From Candidatus Thalassolituus haligoni (GTDB taxonomy: Bacteria > Pseudomonadota > Gammaproteobacteria > Pseudomonadales > Oceanobacteraceae), in NCBI RefSeq assembly GCF_041222825.1, contig NZ_CP139482.1, positions 3,014,001 to 3,078,000 of the forward strand: a stretch of DNA of 64,000 nucleotides, read 5' to 3'. Position numbers and translations under genes: made by a program. Below the pieces are notes generated by a model, which ran no database searches, was not told the DNA's origin, and was given only the letters and a program-made list of their open reading frames with translations. Positions 46,823 to 56,026 of this stretch are shown here, one piece after another (position 1 is the stretch's first letter; every line of letters starts with the position of its first letter).

Positions 46823-48298
46823 ATGCCTGCGTATTACGTCGTTGTTGATGACCTGAACGACTGGGCACCCTACTTCCCTAGTAAAGACGTTATTTCGTTC
46901 GAACAATACCTGGCGTTGCCTACCGAGACCTCGGACAACAAGGTGCGGGTTATCAACTGCTGTCGCAACAGCCACGCACTTGGCCGTGGCTACTATGCGT
47001 CCTTGCTGGCAGAAGCCCGAGGCCATCACATCATTCCGTCCATTACGGTATTTAATGATGTACGCCGTAAAGCCCTGACCTCATTGCAGCTGGAAGGATT
47101 GGAGCAGACCATCGACAAACTCGCTCGGCAACTGGACGACAGTGGCACCGAGCTGGTATTTCGGCTGTTTTTCGGCAGAACCCCGATCAGTGCCTTGGCA
47201 CCGTTAGGCAAACAATTGTTTGAGCGTTTTGCCGCGCCGATTCTGGAAGTGCGCTTACGCAAGCAAACCAGCTGGACCGTCGACCGAATTCGAGTACTGG
47301 CGTTGGGCGATCTTAAAACCGAACAGGATCAAACCGATTTTGCCGATGCGGTCGATCAGTACTCCAACCTGCTGTGGCGTAAGCCTCGTACTCGCAAGCG
47401 TTACCGCTTTGATCTGGCCATGCTGGTGAACCCGGACGAAGCAATGCCGCCCAGCGATAGAAACGCCATCGCCCGCTTTGTACGGGCTGGCAAGCGCCTG
47501 GGCATCAACGTCTCGCTGATCGGTAAAAAGGATTACATGCGCCTGCCAGAATACGACGGCCTGTTTATCCGCGAGACCACCAACATCGACCACCATACCT
47601 ACCGCTTCGCCAAAAAAGCCGAAGCCGAAGGCCTGGTTGTCATGGACGACCCGACATCGATATTACGTTGTACCAACAAGGTGTACCTCGCCGACTTGCT
47701 CAAGACACATCGTATTGGCACCCCTGCGACTCGAATCATCAGCCAGCAATCCGAAGCCATATTACAGGATCTTGAACAGTCGTTAGGCTTTCCGATGGTT
47801 TTGAAAACACCCGACGGGTCGTTTTCACGTGGCGTGATCAAGGTCAGTGATCGCAAGGAACTGGAAACAGGGCTGAAACAGCTGCGGCAAAAATCCGCAC
47901 TGGTACTGGCTCAGGAGTACATGTTCACCGACTACGATTGGCGTATTGGCGTACTGAACAACAAGCCACTGTTCGCCTGCCGTTACTTTATGGTGAAGGA
48001 TCACTGGCAGATTTACCAACACCACACTGGCTCAGTGGATTCTGGCGGTTTTGAAACCATGCCGACCTATGATGTCCCGCGTGATGTACTGGATATCGCC
48101 CTGCGCGCCACTCGCCTGATTGGTGATGGCCTCTACGGTGTCGACATCAAGCAAAGCGGCAGCCGGGTGGTGGTTATTGAAGTGAACGACAACCCCAGTA
48201 TCGACAGCGAAGTGGAAGATCTGTCACTCGGAGCAGCGCTTTACCACGAGATTATGGCGGAATTTCTGCGCCGCATGGAAGACCGGTATCGCGGCTAA
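46823..48298 (+). CDS. RimK-like ATP-grasp ligase with RLAN-type N-terminal domain
   Basis: 491 residues. The first about 150 residues (YYVVVDDLNDWAPYF, NCCRNSHALGRGYYASLLAEARGH) match the RLAN domain described for a subgroup of RimK-like ligases. A linker with RKQTSWTVDRIRVLAL follows. The ATP-grasp core occupies about 280-485: MVLKTPDGSFSRGVIKV (ATP lysine and glycine loop), ALVLAQEYMFTDYDWRIGVL, and the metal-binding end VVVIEVNDNPSID. Such enzymes form amide bonds by carboxyl phosphorylation, often adding amino acids to a protein or peptide C-terminus. Divergent from the GNAT/C39 fusion; substrate unknown. Confidence 0.9.
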   Translation: MPAYYVVVDDLNDWAPYFPSKDVISFEQYLALPTETSDNKVRVINCCRNSHALGRGYYASLLAEARGHHIIPSITVFNDVRRKALTSLQLEGLEQTIDKLARQLDDSGTELVFRLFFGRTPISALAPLGKQLFERFAAPILEVRLRKQTSWTVDRIRVLALGDLKTEQDQTDFADAVDQYSNLLWRKPRTRKRYRFDLAMLVNPDEAMPPSDRNAIARFVRAGKRLGINVSLIGKKDYMRLPEYDGLFIRETTNIDHHTYRFAKKAEAEGLVVMDDPTSILRCTNKVYLADLLKTHRIGTPATRIISQQSEAILQDLEQSLGFPMVLKTPDGSFSRGVIKVSDRKELETGLKQLRQKSALVLAQEYMFTDYDWRIGVLNNKPLFACRYFMVKDHWQIYQHHTGSVDSGGFETMPTYDVPRDVLDIALRATRLIGDGLYGVDIKQSGSRVVVIEVNDNPSIDSEVEDLSLGAALYHEIMAEFLRRMEDRYRG

Positions 48299-48375
48299 TC
48301 GCGGAGATAATGGATCAGACGACATCACATCGCCTGATCCGTTATTCACCCGTCACCCGCTCCGTCACCCAAGTA

Positions 48376-48900
48376 TCACAACATCCGTTTCAGGGTGTCA
48401 TCCTTGAGTTTGAAGTGATGGAACAACGCTGCGCCAATGTGCGCCAGCAACAGCACAATCAACACCTTCGAAGTGATACCGTGCACCGCACCCAGCACTT
48501 CATGTATGTCCTTACTCTCTCCCATCAGCGTTGGTAAACCCAGACCAAACAGCGCCACCTCGTGACCACCGGCCTGAGACATCAAAATACCGCTGAGCGG
48601 CATAATCAACATGCACAAATACAGCAACCCCTGCAGCGCCTTGGCCTTGATCACATCCTTGCGGCTCAACTCAGGCAACGCATCCACCGGGTTGGTAAAC
48701 CGAGAGATAAAGCGCAGCACCAGCACAATCAACAACAGCACACCAAACGACTTGTGCAAGCCCAGCAACTCGAACTTCTCCGGGCCCTTCTCCATATCCT
48801 CCAGCGTCATCCCAACCGCCAGCAGACCAAAAATCAACAGGGCCGAACCCCAGTGAATCACCTTGCTAATCAGGTTATAGCTGCGAATTTCAGTATTCAT
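48376..48900 (-). CDS. Cytochrome b561 family protein
   Basis: Inner-membrane di-haem protein of 174 residues with four helices. Candidate haem ligands are His in KVIHWGSALL, GLHKSFGVLL, LGAVHGITSK and LLAHIGAALFHHF. The family oxidises quinol or passes electrons to small acceptors. Monocistronic; it ends before the ATP-grasp gene on the opposite strand with no obvious operon partner. Confidence 0.92.
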   Translation of the reverse strand: MNTEIRSYNLISKVIHWGSALLIFGLLAVGMTLEDMEKGPEKFELLGLHKSFGVLLLIVLVLRFISRFTNPVDALPELSRKDVIKAKALQGLLYLCMLIMPLSGILMSQAGGHEVALFGLGLPTLMGESKDIHEVLGAVHGITSKVLIVLLLAHIGAALFHHFKLKDDTLKRML

Positions 48901-49038
48901 AAAGGCTATCCATTGTTATGTCATCAATCATCAGAGGACATTATACGGTCGCAACCTTAACCGAAGATGAACAGGATCAGTATCCGCGCAGGTTTTGTAG
49001 CAACAGGGGCTTCAATATGATTCCGTTGCCAGCAGCTC

Positions 49039-50625
49039 CTATGTATTTTTCATCAAAGGCAGCCAGGCCGATGCCACAGAGTCAGAAGCCTGAAAATTGG
49101 TCAAATGGGGGAATAAATGGATCATGTCTGACGCCGCAACACCAAACCAGTTTGCCAGTGCAGCCAGCGTTTGTTCATTCGCCAGGCCAGGAATCATCCG
49201 ACCTCGGTTGTCTGGTACAGACTGTAAGCTATCGACCCGCAAATCCGGCATAGCACCATAAATACCGGCGTTGACGGCTCCGCCGACAACAAACTGCTGC
49301 CCACCCCAAGCGTGATCCGTACCATCGCCATTGTTCTGCAAGGTTCTGGCAAAATCAGACTGGCTGTACAATGTGACCTTGTCTTCCATACCCAACGCCC
49401 GAATCGCCTGCTGAAAGTGCCAGACTGACAGACTCAGATTACGTAGCAACAAGGGATGCTTGTTCGCTTGCTGGGCATGGGTATCAAAACCCCCCATAGA
49501 TACAAAAAAAATCTGCCGCCGCAAACCCTGCCGTTTGCCAATTTCAACCATGCGGACAACGGTTTCCAACTGACGCAGCAACCCAACAGGCAACCGGTCA
49601 TCCAGGCCTATCAGTCCCTGATCCGGCATACTGAATAAGGGTTCGCCATAACTACCGGTCAACGAGGAATAATCATGGGTATTTTGCCATTCAGCATTCA
49701 ACCGCGTCAGCATTTCCATGGTCGTTTGCTGGCGGCTGGCAAACAGTTGCTCAAACAGATCTCGACGCGGCAAGGTATTTAACGCATTCAGAACGTCAGC
49801 CCGACGCCGCTCATTGGCTGGGCCGGTCTGATTGATGGAGTCCATTTTGAGTGGCTTACCAGCGGGCAAGACGCGTTCAGGAGCCGATTGTGAGGCAAAC
49901 ATCGGCTTTCGCCCTCCTAACGCCATGTTCATACCGAACAAATGAGCATGATCGATGCCATTGACAGACCCCGACTGCCACAGGTCGGCTAATCGACCAG
50001 CCCAACCCAGCGACTCATGAGCGGTGCCATCGGCGGTCGCCAGATAACGCTGCTGATGATTGTGGGCGAACAGAAAGGACGGCAAGATGCCTGATTCGTA
50101 TTGTTGACGATCCACAGGCTCTACCAGCACCCCGGAATTGACCACCCAGGCCAGTCTGTTGTGTTGCTGCAATCGCGCCAACTCAGGAGCACAGCCATTC
50201 ACTGACCACTGTTTGTCTACCTTGTAAAGACCCTTGAGATAACTTGCGGCGGCATCTTTCTGATGATATGGATTGGCTGCGGCTCTGCCAACCTGACCCG
50301 TAGAAATCTCAAGCGATTGCTGTTTGACCGCCAGCCCCGCACGGCGGGATGCATAGGTCTGATAGCCAAACCCCTCTTCAACTTCGCTGCCTTCGTTGGC
50401 TGATGGGATCAGCAAATTCCAGGAATCATTACCACCATACAAAAACAGGCATATCAAGGCCTTATAGTCTTTACCCGCCGGTAAGCGTGGTCCAACATCG
50501 GCATGACTGGAGTTCCCCCAGGAGCGACTCATGACTCCAGCACCTGCTGCTGTCAATAACCCGGTAGCGCCCGCCCGTTGCAGAAAATGACGGCGTGACC
50601 AGCAGGGGTGTCGTTTATCTGCCAT
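49039..50625 (-). CDS. DUF1501 family exported protein (Tat signal)
   Basis: 528 residues. The N-terminus has a twin-arginine signal, SRRHFLQRAGATGLLTAAGAG (RR at residues 11-12). The mature domain belongs to DUF1501: LICLFLYGGNDSWNLLIP near residue 57, MGGFDTHAQQ near 393, LYSQSDFARTL near 429 and DHAWGGQQFVVGG near 447. This is the alkaline-phosphatase-like fold group, but activity is not established. It follows the DUF1800 gene by 24 bp; the two families are habitually encoded together and are presumably cofunctional in the periplasm or at the cell surface. Confidence 0.9.
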   Translation of the reverse strand: MADKRHPCWSRRHFLQRAGATGLLTAAGAGVMSRSWGNSSHADVGPRLPAGKDYKALICLFLYGGNDSWNLLIPSANEGSEVEEGFGYQTYASRRAGLAVKQQSLEISTGQVGRAAANPYHQKDAAASYLKGLYKVDKQWSVNGCAPELARLQQHNRLAWVVNSGVLVEPVDRQQYESGILPSFLFAHNHQQRYLATADGTAHESLGWAGRLADLWQSGSVNGIDHAHLFGMNMALGGRKPMFASQSAPERVLPAGKPLKMDSINQTGPANERRRADVLNALNTLPRRDLFEQLFASRQQTTMEMLTRLNAEWQNTHDYSSLTGSYGEPLFSMPDQGLIGLDDRLPVGLLRQLETVVRMVEIGKRQGLRRQIFFVSMGGFDTHAQQANKHPLLLRNLSLSVWHFQQAIRALGMEDKVTLYSQSDFARTLQNNGDGTDHAWGGQQFVVGGAVNAGIYGAMPDLRVDSLQSVPDNRGRMIPGLANEQTLAALANWFGVAASDMIHLFPHLTNFQASDSVASAWLPLMKNT

Positions 50626-50649
50626 TTCAGCGGCTCCTTCCTGTGGTGA

Positions 50650-52521
50650 TTAATGCTGAACCCAGTATTCCGGCATCATCGCCAGCAACCGAATACTGTC
50701 TTCGAGAATCTGCAGCGCTTCCTGCTGAGGTTTCTTGTCATATTGAGGCACCATCAGATACTCAGTCAGTCGAATTCGGGCTTGTTCCGGCATTGGCTGT
50801 CCCAGCATCTGTAATTCCAGTTCATCCAATAGCGCATCCAGAGCCCGACGACGGGCCACCATATCGGTATTCAGACGCAAAAAATCTCCATTACTGTCGT
50901 TCTCCAACGCCAGCTCCAGCCGTTGTAACCAAGGACCAGTATCCACCAGCAGGTTGATAGACTGATTTCTGCGTTCATTGTTGATTTTTCTGGTAAAGCC
51001 CTGACCTCGAATATCCAGCGATTGAATATCATTACGAACCAATACCTGTCGCACGATATTACTGAAACTGGTCAAGGATTCGACATCCAGAATTTCGGCT
51101 TCCGGCGCAACCCACTGTTGCTCCGCAAAGCCCGCAGTAGAAGGCTGATAGTCGGCGGAATAAAAATTGAATACGGAGGGAGAGCGGTAAGCGTTCTGGC
51201 CAATATTCAGATCTCTAAACCAGATAACATCGAGCATCTGGCCGCCATGGGCAGATTTCCATGGTTCTGCAGGCTGAACCTTGAGCATTCTTAACAACCC
51301 CGCCAACGCCAGTACTGGTTCTTTCAGTTTTTCTGCACCCGCGGCCGGATTACGCGCTTCTGGGTCAAGCAAAATTGTCCGTACCAGCGCCTTCATATCT
51401 CCCCTCACACCCTTGCCATTGTCATTAAAGACGGCACTGACGCGACCAATATAGGCGGCCGACGGATTGGAGGATACCAGCCGCTGGATCATGTGTTTAC
51501 TGACAAAAGGCCCCACATTCGGATGAGCAAACAGAATATCCAGTGCTCGCTCGATATCCGCCTTGCCAGAGAGTTTGGCCTCGATCGGTTTTCCCAATAA
51601 CACCTTGCTGCCAAAATCGTGAAATTCCTTGGTAAATTCCAGCGGCTCAATAACCTGAATGCGACGCTGGTTTTTACCGCCGTATTTGAGATTACCGACC
51701 AGATCCCAACCTGTTAAAACTCTGGCCAATGCCATTACATCAGTTTGGGTATAAGAAGGTACTGGATTACCTTGGCCGTCTGGCTGGATCGAACCGTCCG
51801 GATTCAACCGGTACAACCCAATTGAAAACAGTTGCATCAGCTCGCGCGCATAATTTTCATCTGGTGAGGTTTCAGTTTTCGGGTTCGCTTTGCGATTACC
51901 CTGATGCGAAAGGTAAATACCCATTGCTGGAGAATACGTCACTGCTGACAGCAACTCACGATAATTACCAAACGCGTACTTGAGCAACAAATCGTTGTAT
52001 GCCGCCAAGCCTTCTGTTCTCAGATGTAAGGGTGGTTCACTCACCGACACCACCAACAGCTGGCTCAATGCAAAAGCTACCCGCTGACGCAACTGATCAG
52101 GAGCAGTCAACGCTTGCTCCCACCAGGCCGATTGCTGGAAATCCCGAACCCGGTACACCGCCTGAGAATTAAACATGGATGTTTCGAACCAATTGCGTGC
52201 AGGGTCTTCCATCAGCGCCAATTGAATAGTGCGCTGTAGCTGGCTGTACTTTTGCGGCATCGCCAATTGCTCATCCACCCAGTGCTCCACCCCTGCGGAC
52301 ATTACCTCGGCAATACTGACCGGCCCTGGGCCAAAACTGGCTTGCTGCAAGATACGGATGGCCTCCACTCGACCCGCTTGCGCATTCTCCGCTTCAACCA
52401 TCGCAGCAAACAGCAAACAACTACTAAGACAAAACCACTGGATTGATACACGCACGTGATGGCAGACGTCTGATCGCTGATACCTGTAGCGATTGATATT
52501 GATGCGTGCGGGAGTAGCCAT
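50650..52521 (-). CDS. DUF1800 family exported protein
   Basis: 623 residues. A Sec-type signal (IQWFCLSSCLLFAAMVEA) follows a long basic start segment; GAGGGA precedes the ATG. An internal GTG just before the hydrophobic stretch is an alternative start. DUF1800 features: RILQQASFGPGPVSIAEV near residue 55, ENYARELMQLFSIGLYRLNPDG near 235, VLTGWDL near 280 and the FYSADYQP segment. Function unknown. It pairs with the DUF1501 gene downstream and is probably cotranscribed. Confidence 0.9.
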   Translation of the reverse strand: MATPARININRYRYQRSDVCHHVRVSIQWFCLSSCLLFAAMVEAENAQAGRVEAIRILQQASFGPGPVSIAEVMSAGVEHWVDEQLAMPQKYSQLQRTIQLALMEDPARNWFETSMFNSQAVYRVRDFQQSAWWEQALTAPDQLRQRVAFALSQLLVVSVSEPPLHLRTEGLAAYNDLLLKYAFGNYRELLSAVTYSPAMGIYLSHQGNRKANPKTETSPDENYARELMQLFSIGLYRLNPDGSIQPDGQGNPVPSYTQTDVMALARVLTGWDLVGNLKYGGKNQRRIQVIEPLEFTKEFHDFGSKVLLGKPIEAKLSGKADIERALDILFAHPNVGPFVSKHMIQRLVSSNPSAAYIGRVSAVFNDNGKGVRGDMKALVRTILLDPEARNPAAGAEKLKEPVLALAGLLRMLKVQPAEPWKSAHGGQMLDVIWFRDLNIGQNAYRSPSVFNFYSADYQPSTAGFAEQQWVAPEAEILDVESLTSFSNIVRQVLVRNDIQSLDIRGQGFTRKINNERRNQSINLLVDTGPWLQRLELALENDSNGDFLRLNTDMVARRRALDALLDELELQMLGQPMPEQARIRLTEYLMVPQYDKKPQQEALQILEDSIRLLAMMPEYWVQH

Positions 52522-52625
52522 CCATTGATTCCCTCAGGAGCGTTAAAAACAGATGGGACGACATCAAGGTACAGAGGTTCCCAACCCAAGAAACAGAATG
52601 GCACCTGTGTCTCTTTACTCTATGA

Positions 52626-53747
52626 TCACCCCACCGGATACAAAATGCGGTCCTGGTAACCGGTCAGAATTTCCATGGTGCCAGCCCAGTCAGTATCAAA
52701 CCGACTATCGCCGCTATCGATCACCAGGGGGCGGCCCGCCAGCGCGGTGATTTTGGTTTTGGTGGAGACCAGGTTGATGTTGTCGCGGCCAATACGAGTC
52801 AGCACCGTGACGCTGAACTGCTGGTTGCCGCGACCGATAATATGACCCTGCCCGCCCATCACGCTCAGTACCGCCTGGCGAATCGGGTAGTTATCCAGCA
52901 GGGCCAGAATGCCCTGCTCATTGAGGTCGCAACCAACCAGTTGGCCATCGAGAATCGCATCCACACCGAGCAGCGTCCCTTCCAGGCCCATATCGGCCAT
53001 AATGGCCTGAGTGGTTTTGCCAGAGCCCAGCAGATAGAGACAACCGTCTTCCATTTCCTGTTGCAACGTCGCGGCGATGTCGGCCAGCACCAGTTCTTCT
53101 ACTTCGGCACCGCCCTGTTTGACGGCCTGAATAAAGTGACCCACCACAGGCACGCGCATGTCGCCATAGTGCCTGGCTCGAACAACACCACGACGGAAGG
53201 CGTCTTCGTCCAGGTCTCGCACTTCAGACTCCCGAATGCCCACTAGCCCACCCTTCACCAGCTGGCAAATCACTTCTGCGCTGGCCACCGGAGTGATGCC
53301 ATATACCCCTGAATGAATCTTGACCCCGGCCGGAATGCCCAGCACCGGCAGCGTGTTGTCAACCACGCTGCAGATGTCTCTGGCCGTGCCGTCGCCGCCA
53401 GCAAACAGCAGCACATCCAGCGCTTCCTTCAACATCAAACGGGCTGCTTCGAGGGTATCTTCACGACAGGTTTGATTGGCGGCAACCAGGGTAAGATCAA
53501 GCACCGTGCAAGGCAGCCCGGCTTGTTCCAGCCAGATGGCCCCCATCTCTCCGGGACAGGTGACAAATTCACACTGATCCTGGAGTGGAACCAGCAACTT
53601 CAGCGCCTGCAAGGTGCGTAGTCCGGCTTTTTTTTCAGCCCCTAGCGCCAATGCGCGGGATACAGTGGCTGCGCCATCACTGCCCTTCAGGCCTACAGCC
53701 CCACCAATACCCGCCAGTGGATTGACGATCAGCCCCAATCGAATCAT
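52626..53747 (-). CDS. ATP-NAD kinase family protein (COG3199/AcoX-like)
   Basis: 373 residues. The glycine-rich kinase motif FAGGDGTARDI near residue 114 and the N-terminal LGLIVNPLAGIGGAVGLKGSDG fit the ATP-NAD/AcoX kinase-like family. GVKIHSGVYGITP near 140 and LLGSGKTTQAIM near 247 are also conserved there. Unlike NadK, members of this branch have an extended C-terminal domain, and their physiological substrate is uncertain. The gene lies 28 bp after the pldA stop region on the same strand. Confidence 0.85.
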   Translation of the reverse strand: MIRLGLIVNPLAGIGGAVGLKGSDGAATVSRALALGAEKKAGLRTLQALKLLVPLQDQCEFVTCPGEMGAIWLEQAGLPCTVLDLTLVAANQTCREDTLEAARLMLKEALDVLLFAGGDGTARDICSVVDNTLPVLGIPAGVKIHSGVYGITPVASAEVICQLVKGGLVGIRESEVRDLDEDAFRRGVVRARHYGDMRVPVVGHFIQAVKQGGAEVEELVLADIAATLQQEMEDGCLYLLGSGKTTQAIMADMGLEGTLLGVDAILDGQLVGCDLNEQGILALLDNYPIRQAVLSVMGGQGHIIGRGNQQFSVTVLTRIGRDNINLVSTKTKITALAGRPLVIDSGDSRFDTDWAGTMEILTGYQDRILYPVG

Positions 53748-53775
53748 GTTGTACCCGCAGCGATAAAAACGGCGA

Positions 53776-55023
53776 TTATAACCAATCTGTCAACTTGATC
53801 CCGATGCCAAAGCGTTCTTGCCAGCGATTGTAATCAATCAGGCTGTCGCCATAGCCGTTAAAATATTGCACAAAGCCCTTGAGCGTGTGCGTGAGTGGAA
53901 AAGTCAGACCGATTTCTATGGCACCACGGTTATTGTCTACATCCAGGTTATTACGCAGCATCACTGCCAGTGACTTTTTGCCATAGACCCGCATGTAATT
54001 CAGTTCACCATAGCCAAGATAATCTTCAATATCCGGGTTGTCGTTGTCGGAAGGATCATACGGATCGGCCTTTTTGCCTTCGGGAATACGCCACCAGACC
54101 CTGCCGAACCAAATGCCGTGAGAAAAGACCGACGCCCCCTCAACGATGACCCGGTTCCAGCTGCGTGACAGTGAACTGGTCTGACCATTGGACTGGTGAT
54201 TCAGGCCAATACCGGCGTGATCCAGCCAGGAAATACCGGGTTGCCACGAGTAGATAATCTCCGGCTCGTGATTGGTCTCCCGGAAGGGTTTGGATATTTT
54301 TGAATTGTAGGCCTGCCAGTAGGAACGGTTGGTATAAGCAATTTCAAGCCGATCAAACTTGGTCAACAGCCCTTGTAGCAATTCGTATTTGATACTGAAC
54401 TGCATAATCGCTTCTACATGACTGAAACCACCATCGTACGATTCTTCACCACCAGAATAATGATCCACCAGTTGTTCCACATCCCGGTTGTTCGGGCTGC
54501 TTTGGTAACTGAATGGCATCACATAATTAGGCCGATGCGGTAACAGCACGTGCGGGCTGTTGGCCGCCAGCGCTTCGACCTGACGCTTGCGTATCATCTG
54601 CGGATAATACTGACGGATGGCAGGTTTGAATTCCTCCGGTGAAATCATTTCGATATCGACGGTTTCGGTCTGCAGCGGTTCATCTTCCAGCAACGGGGTC
54701 TCTTCCTGCTCTGGCTTTTCAGCCTGCCACAGTGTGGCAGCCGTTTCAGGCCCCCCGGTTTCCGCATCACCTTGACCCGCTTGAGAATCTCCTTGAGGAA
54801 CACCAGCAGTTTCCGAACCGGATGCCGGGGCACTACTGTCAGACGGGCTAACGTCTGTTGCCGCCAATAGCCGGGAGCTGTCCAGCAAAGCCAGAACCAG
54901 TGTAAACACTGGCAATATTCGGCGCGATCGGACAGCAAAAACAGGGAGAGTAGCAATCACATGAGTTACCGGTAGGGAGTGGATGGCATCTGTATGGTAG
55001 TTCAGCCCTCCTTCCATCTCCAT
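53776..55023 (-). CDS. pldA: Outer membrane phospholipase A (OMPLA)
   Basis: Outer-membrane beta-barrel that hydrolyses phospholipids mislocalised to the outer leaflet. It has 415 residues. The catalytic residues sit in GLNHQSNGQ (His276, Ser278) and SWNRV (Asn290). The barrel ends YFNGYGDSLIDYN and RFGIGIKLTDWL are conserved. Between the signal region (RSRRILPVFTLVLALLDSS, about 32-55) and the barrel is a roughly 70-residue acidic, Pro/Ser/Glu-rich segment not usual in E. coli OMPLA. The ATG at 55017 has better-spaced AAAGG than the one at 55023; a GTG twenty codons in is also possible. Confidence 0.93.
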   Translation of the reverse strand: MEMEGGLNYHTDAIHSLPVTHVIATLPVFAVRSRRILPVFTLVLALLDSSRLLAATDVSPSDSSAPASGSETAGVPQGDSQAGQGDAETGGPETAATLWQAEKPEQEETPLLEDEPLQTETVDIEMISPEEFKPAIRQYYPQMIRKRQVEALAANSPHVLLPHRPNYVMPFSYQSSPNNRDVEQLVDHYSGGEESYDGGFSHVEAIMQFSIKYELLQGLLTKFDRLEIAYTNRSYWQAYNSKISKPFRETNHEPEIIYSWQPGISWLDHAGIGLNHQSNGQTSSLSRSWNRVIVEGASVFSHGIWFGRVWWRIPEGKKADPYDPSDNDNPDIEDYLGYGELNYMRVYGKKSLAVMLRNNLDVDNNRGAIEIGLTFPLTHTLKGFVQYFNGYGDSLIDYNRWQERFGIGIKLTDWL

Positions 55024-55056
55024 CCTTTATCAAGCCTGAACCAGACACCGACAGGC

Positions 55057-55506
55057 TTACAGCAATAAACCATCAGCCTCCAGATACGGCGTCCGTTGAG
55101 ACTGGTATTCATTTTTACAGTGCGGGCAAATACGCACATCTTTTTTCAGAATACGGTTATGCAAATGAAACAGCTTCTGATCCCCCTCCCAACAATAAGA
55201 ACAGAACGGCTGACCATACACCTTGCCATCACGACTTTTGTAATAGCCATCGCCACGACGGCGCAACTGGGCCTTGGTATGCAACAACTCCCCCATGGCC
55301 TTGAGTTCCGCATCCTTATCTTGTAGATGCGCTTGCAAGATACCCAATTCCATCTTGGCTTCCGACACCGCTCCTGCCAGCTCAGCCAAACTGGTTTTCA
55401 TCTCGATTTTTTCCAGCACAAAACCGGACTCACGAATCCGCTGGCCGACCATTCCGGCCTGATTCAGGCTCCGCATAATGTCACTCAGACGCCCCTGACC
55501 TGCCAT
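55057..55506 (-). CDS. Coiled-coil zinc-ribbon protein (hypothetical)
   Basis: 149 residues. Residues about 25-80 have heptad character (EMKTSLAELAGAVSEAKMEL, LQAHLQDKDAELKAMGELL). The C-terminal part holds two CxxC knuckles, CSYC at about 102 and CPHC at about 127, forming a probable zinc ribbon. No export signal. The pattern occurs in small uncharacterised, sometimes phage-associated, proteins; no function can be given. Confidence 0.7.
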   Translation of the reverse strand: MAGQGRLSDIMRSLNQAGMVGQRIRESGFVLEKIEMKTSLAELAGAVSEAKMELGILQAHLQDKDAELKAMGELLHTKAQLRRRGDGYYKSRDGKVYGQPFCSYCWEGDQKLFHLHNRILKKDVRICPHCKNEYQSQRTPYLEADGLLL

Positions 55507-55597
55507 AATCTCACCTCATTTCTGACGCTGATAAATTCCTGCGCGCCAGAAAAACGTCAAATTATCGACTCTGACGGCACCATAAAGCTTTGTTTGC

Positions 55598-55627
55598 AGC
55601 TTCGATGCCAATAGCTTCGATGCCAAT
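55598..55627 (+). repeat. 15-bp tandem duplication
   Basis: AGCTTCGATGCCAAT occurs twice head to tail, in the non-coding stretch before the MITE-like element. Confidence 0.85.
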
Positions 55628-55711
55628 ACCAGTGTTGCCAGGCACCGACCGTGGGAGCACAGCCTACGAGCCTGACAACAGGCCATTGCCAGATGAACGG
55701 TTGATACTTGA

Positions 55712-55976
55712 GGGGCCATCTATTTAATCCGGTGCCCGCCCTGGGCTTTCGGATGGTGTCGAATCACGAAGCCGGTTTGCAGGCCTGACGGGTCACGTCA
55801 ACAACCGGCGACACCGAGTCGGAATCATCCGGCAGCCTGCGCAGAGCGAGGGTTGCCGCTATCCAGAGTGGTGTTGCCGAAGGTGAAAAGGACTCGTCAT
55901 TTCGCGGCATTCGCCGCCTTGCCCTGATCACCGGCAACACTCGCGCAGAGTCGTGCAGGATTAAATAGATGTCCCC
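55712..55976. mobile_element. 265-bp MITE-like element with 19-bp terminal inverted repeats
   Basis: The left end GGGGCCATCTATTTAATCC (55712-55730) and the reverse complement of the right end, GGGGACATCTATTTAATCC (55958-55976), differ at one base. TTGA flanks both ends (55708-55711 and 55977-55980) and could be a target-site duplication; CTTGA is shared on both sides if one base of the right repeat is included. The interior has no coding frame. Length, paired ends and duplication fit a non-autonomous transposable element. It sits just upstream of the MFS gene. Confidence 0.6.
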
Positions 55977-56026
55977 TTGAGTAATGCACCGTTAGACTCT
56001 CAGTCGACCTGCAACGAGATCCCTCC

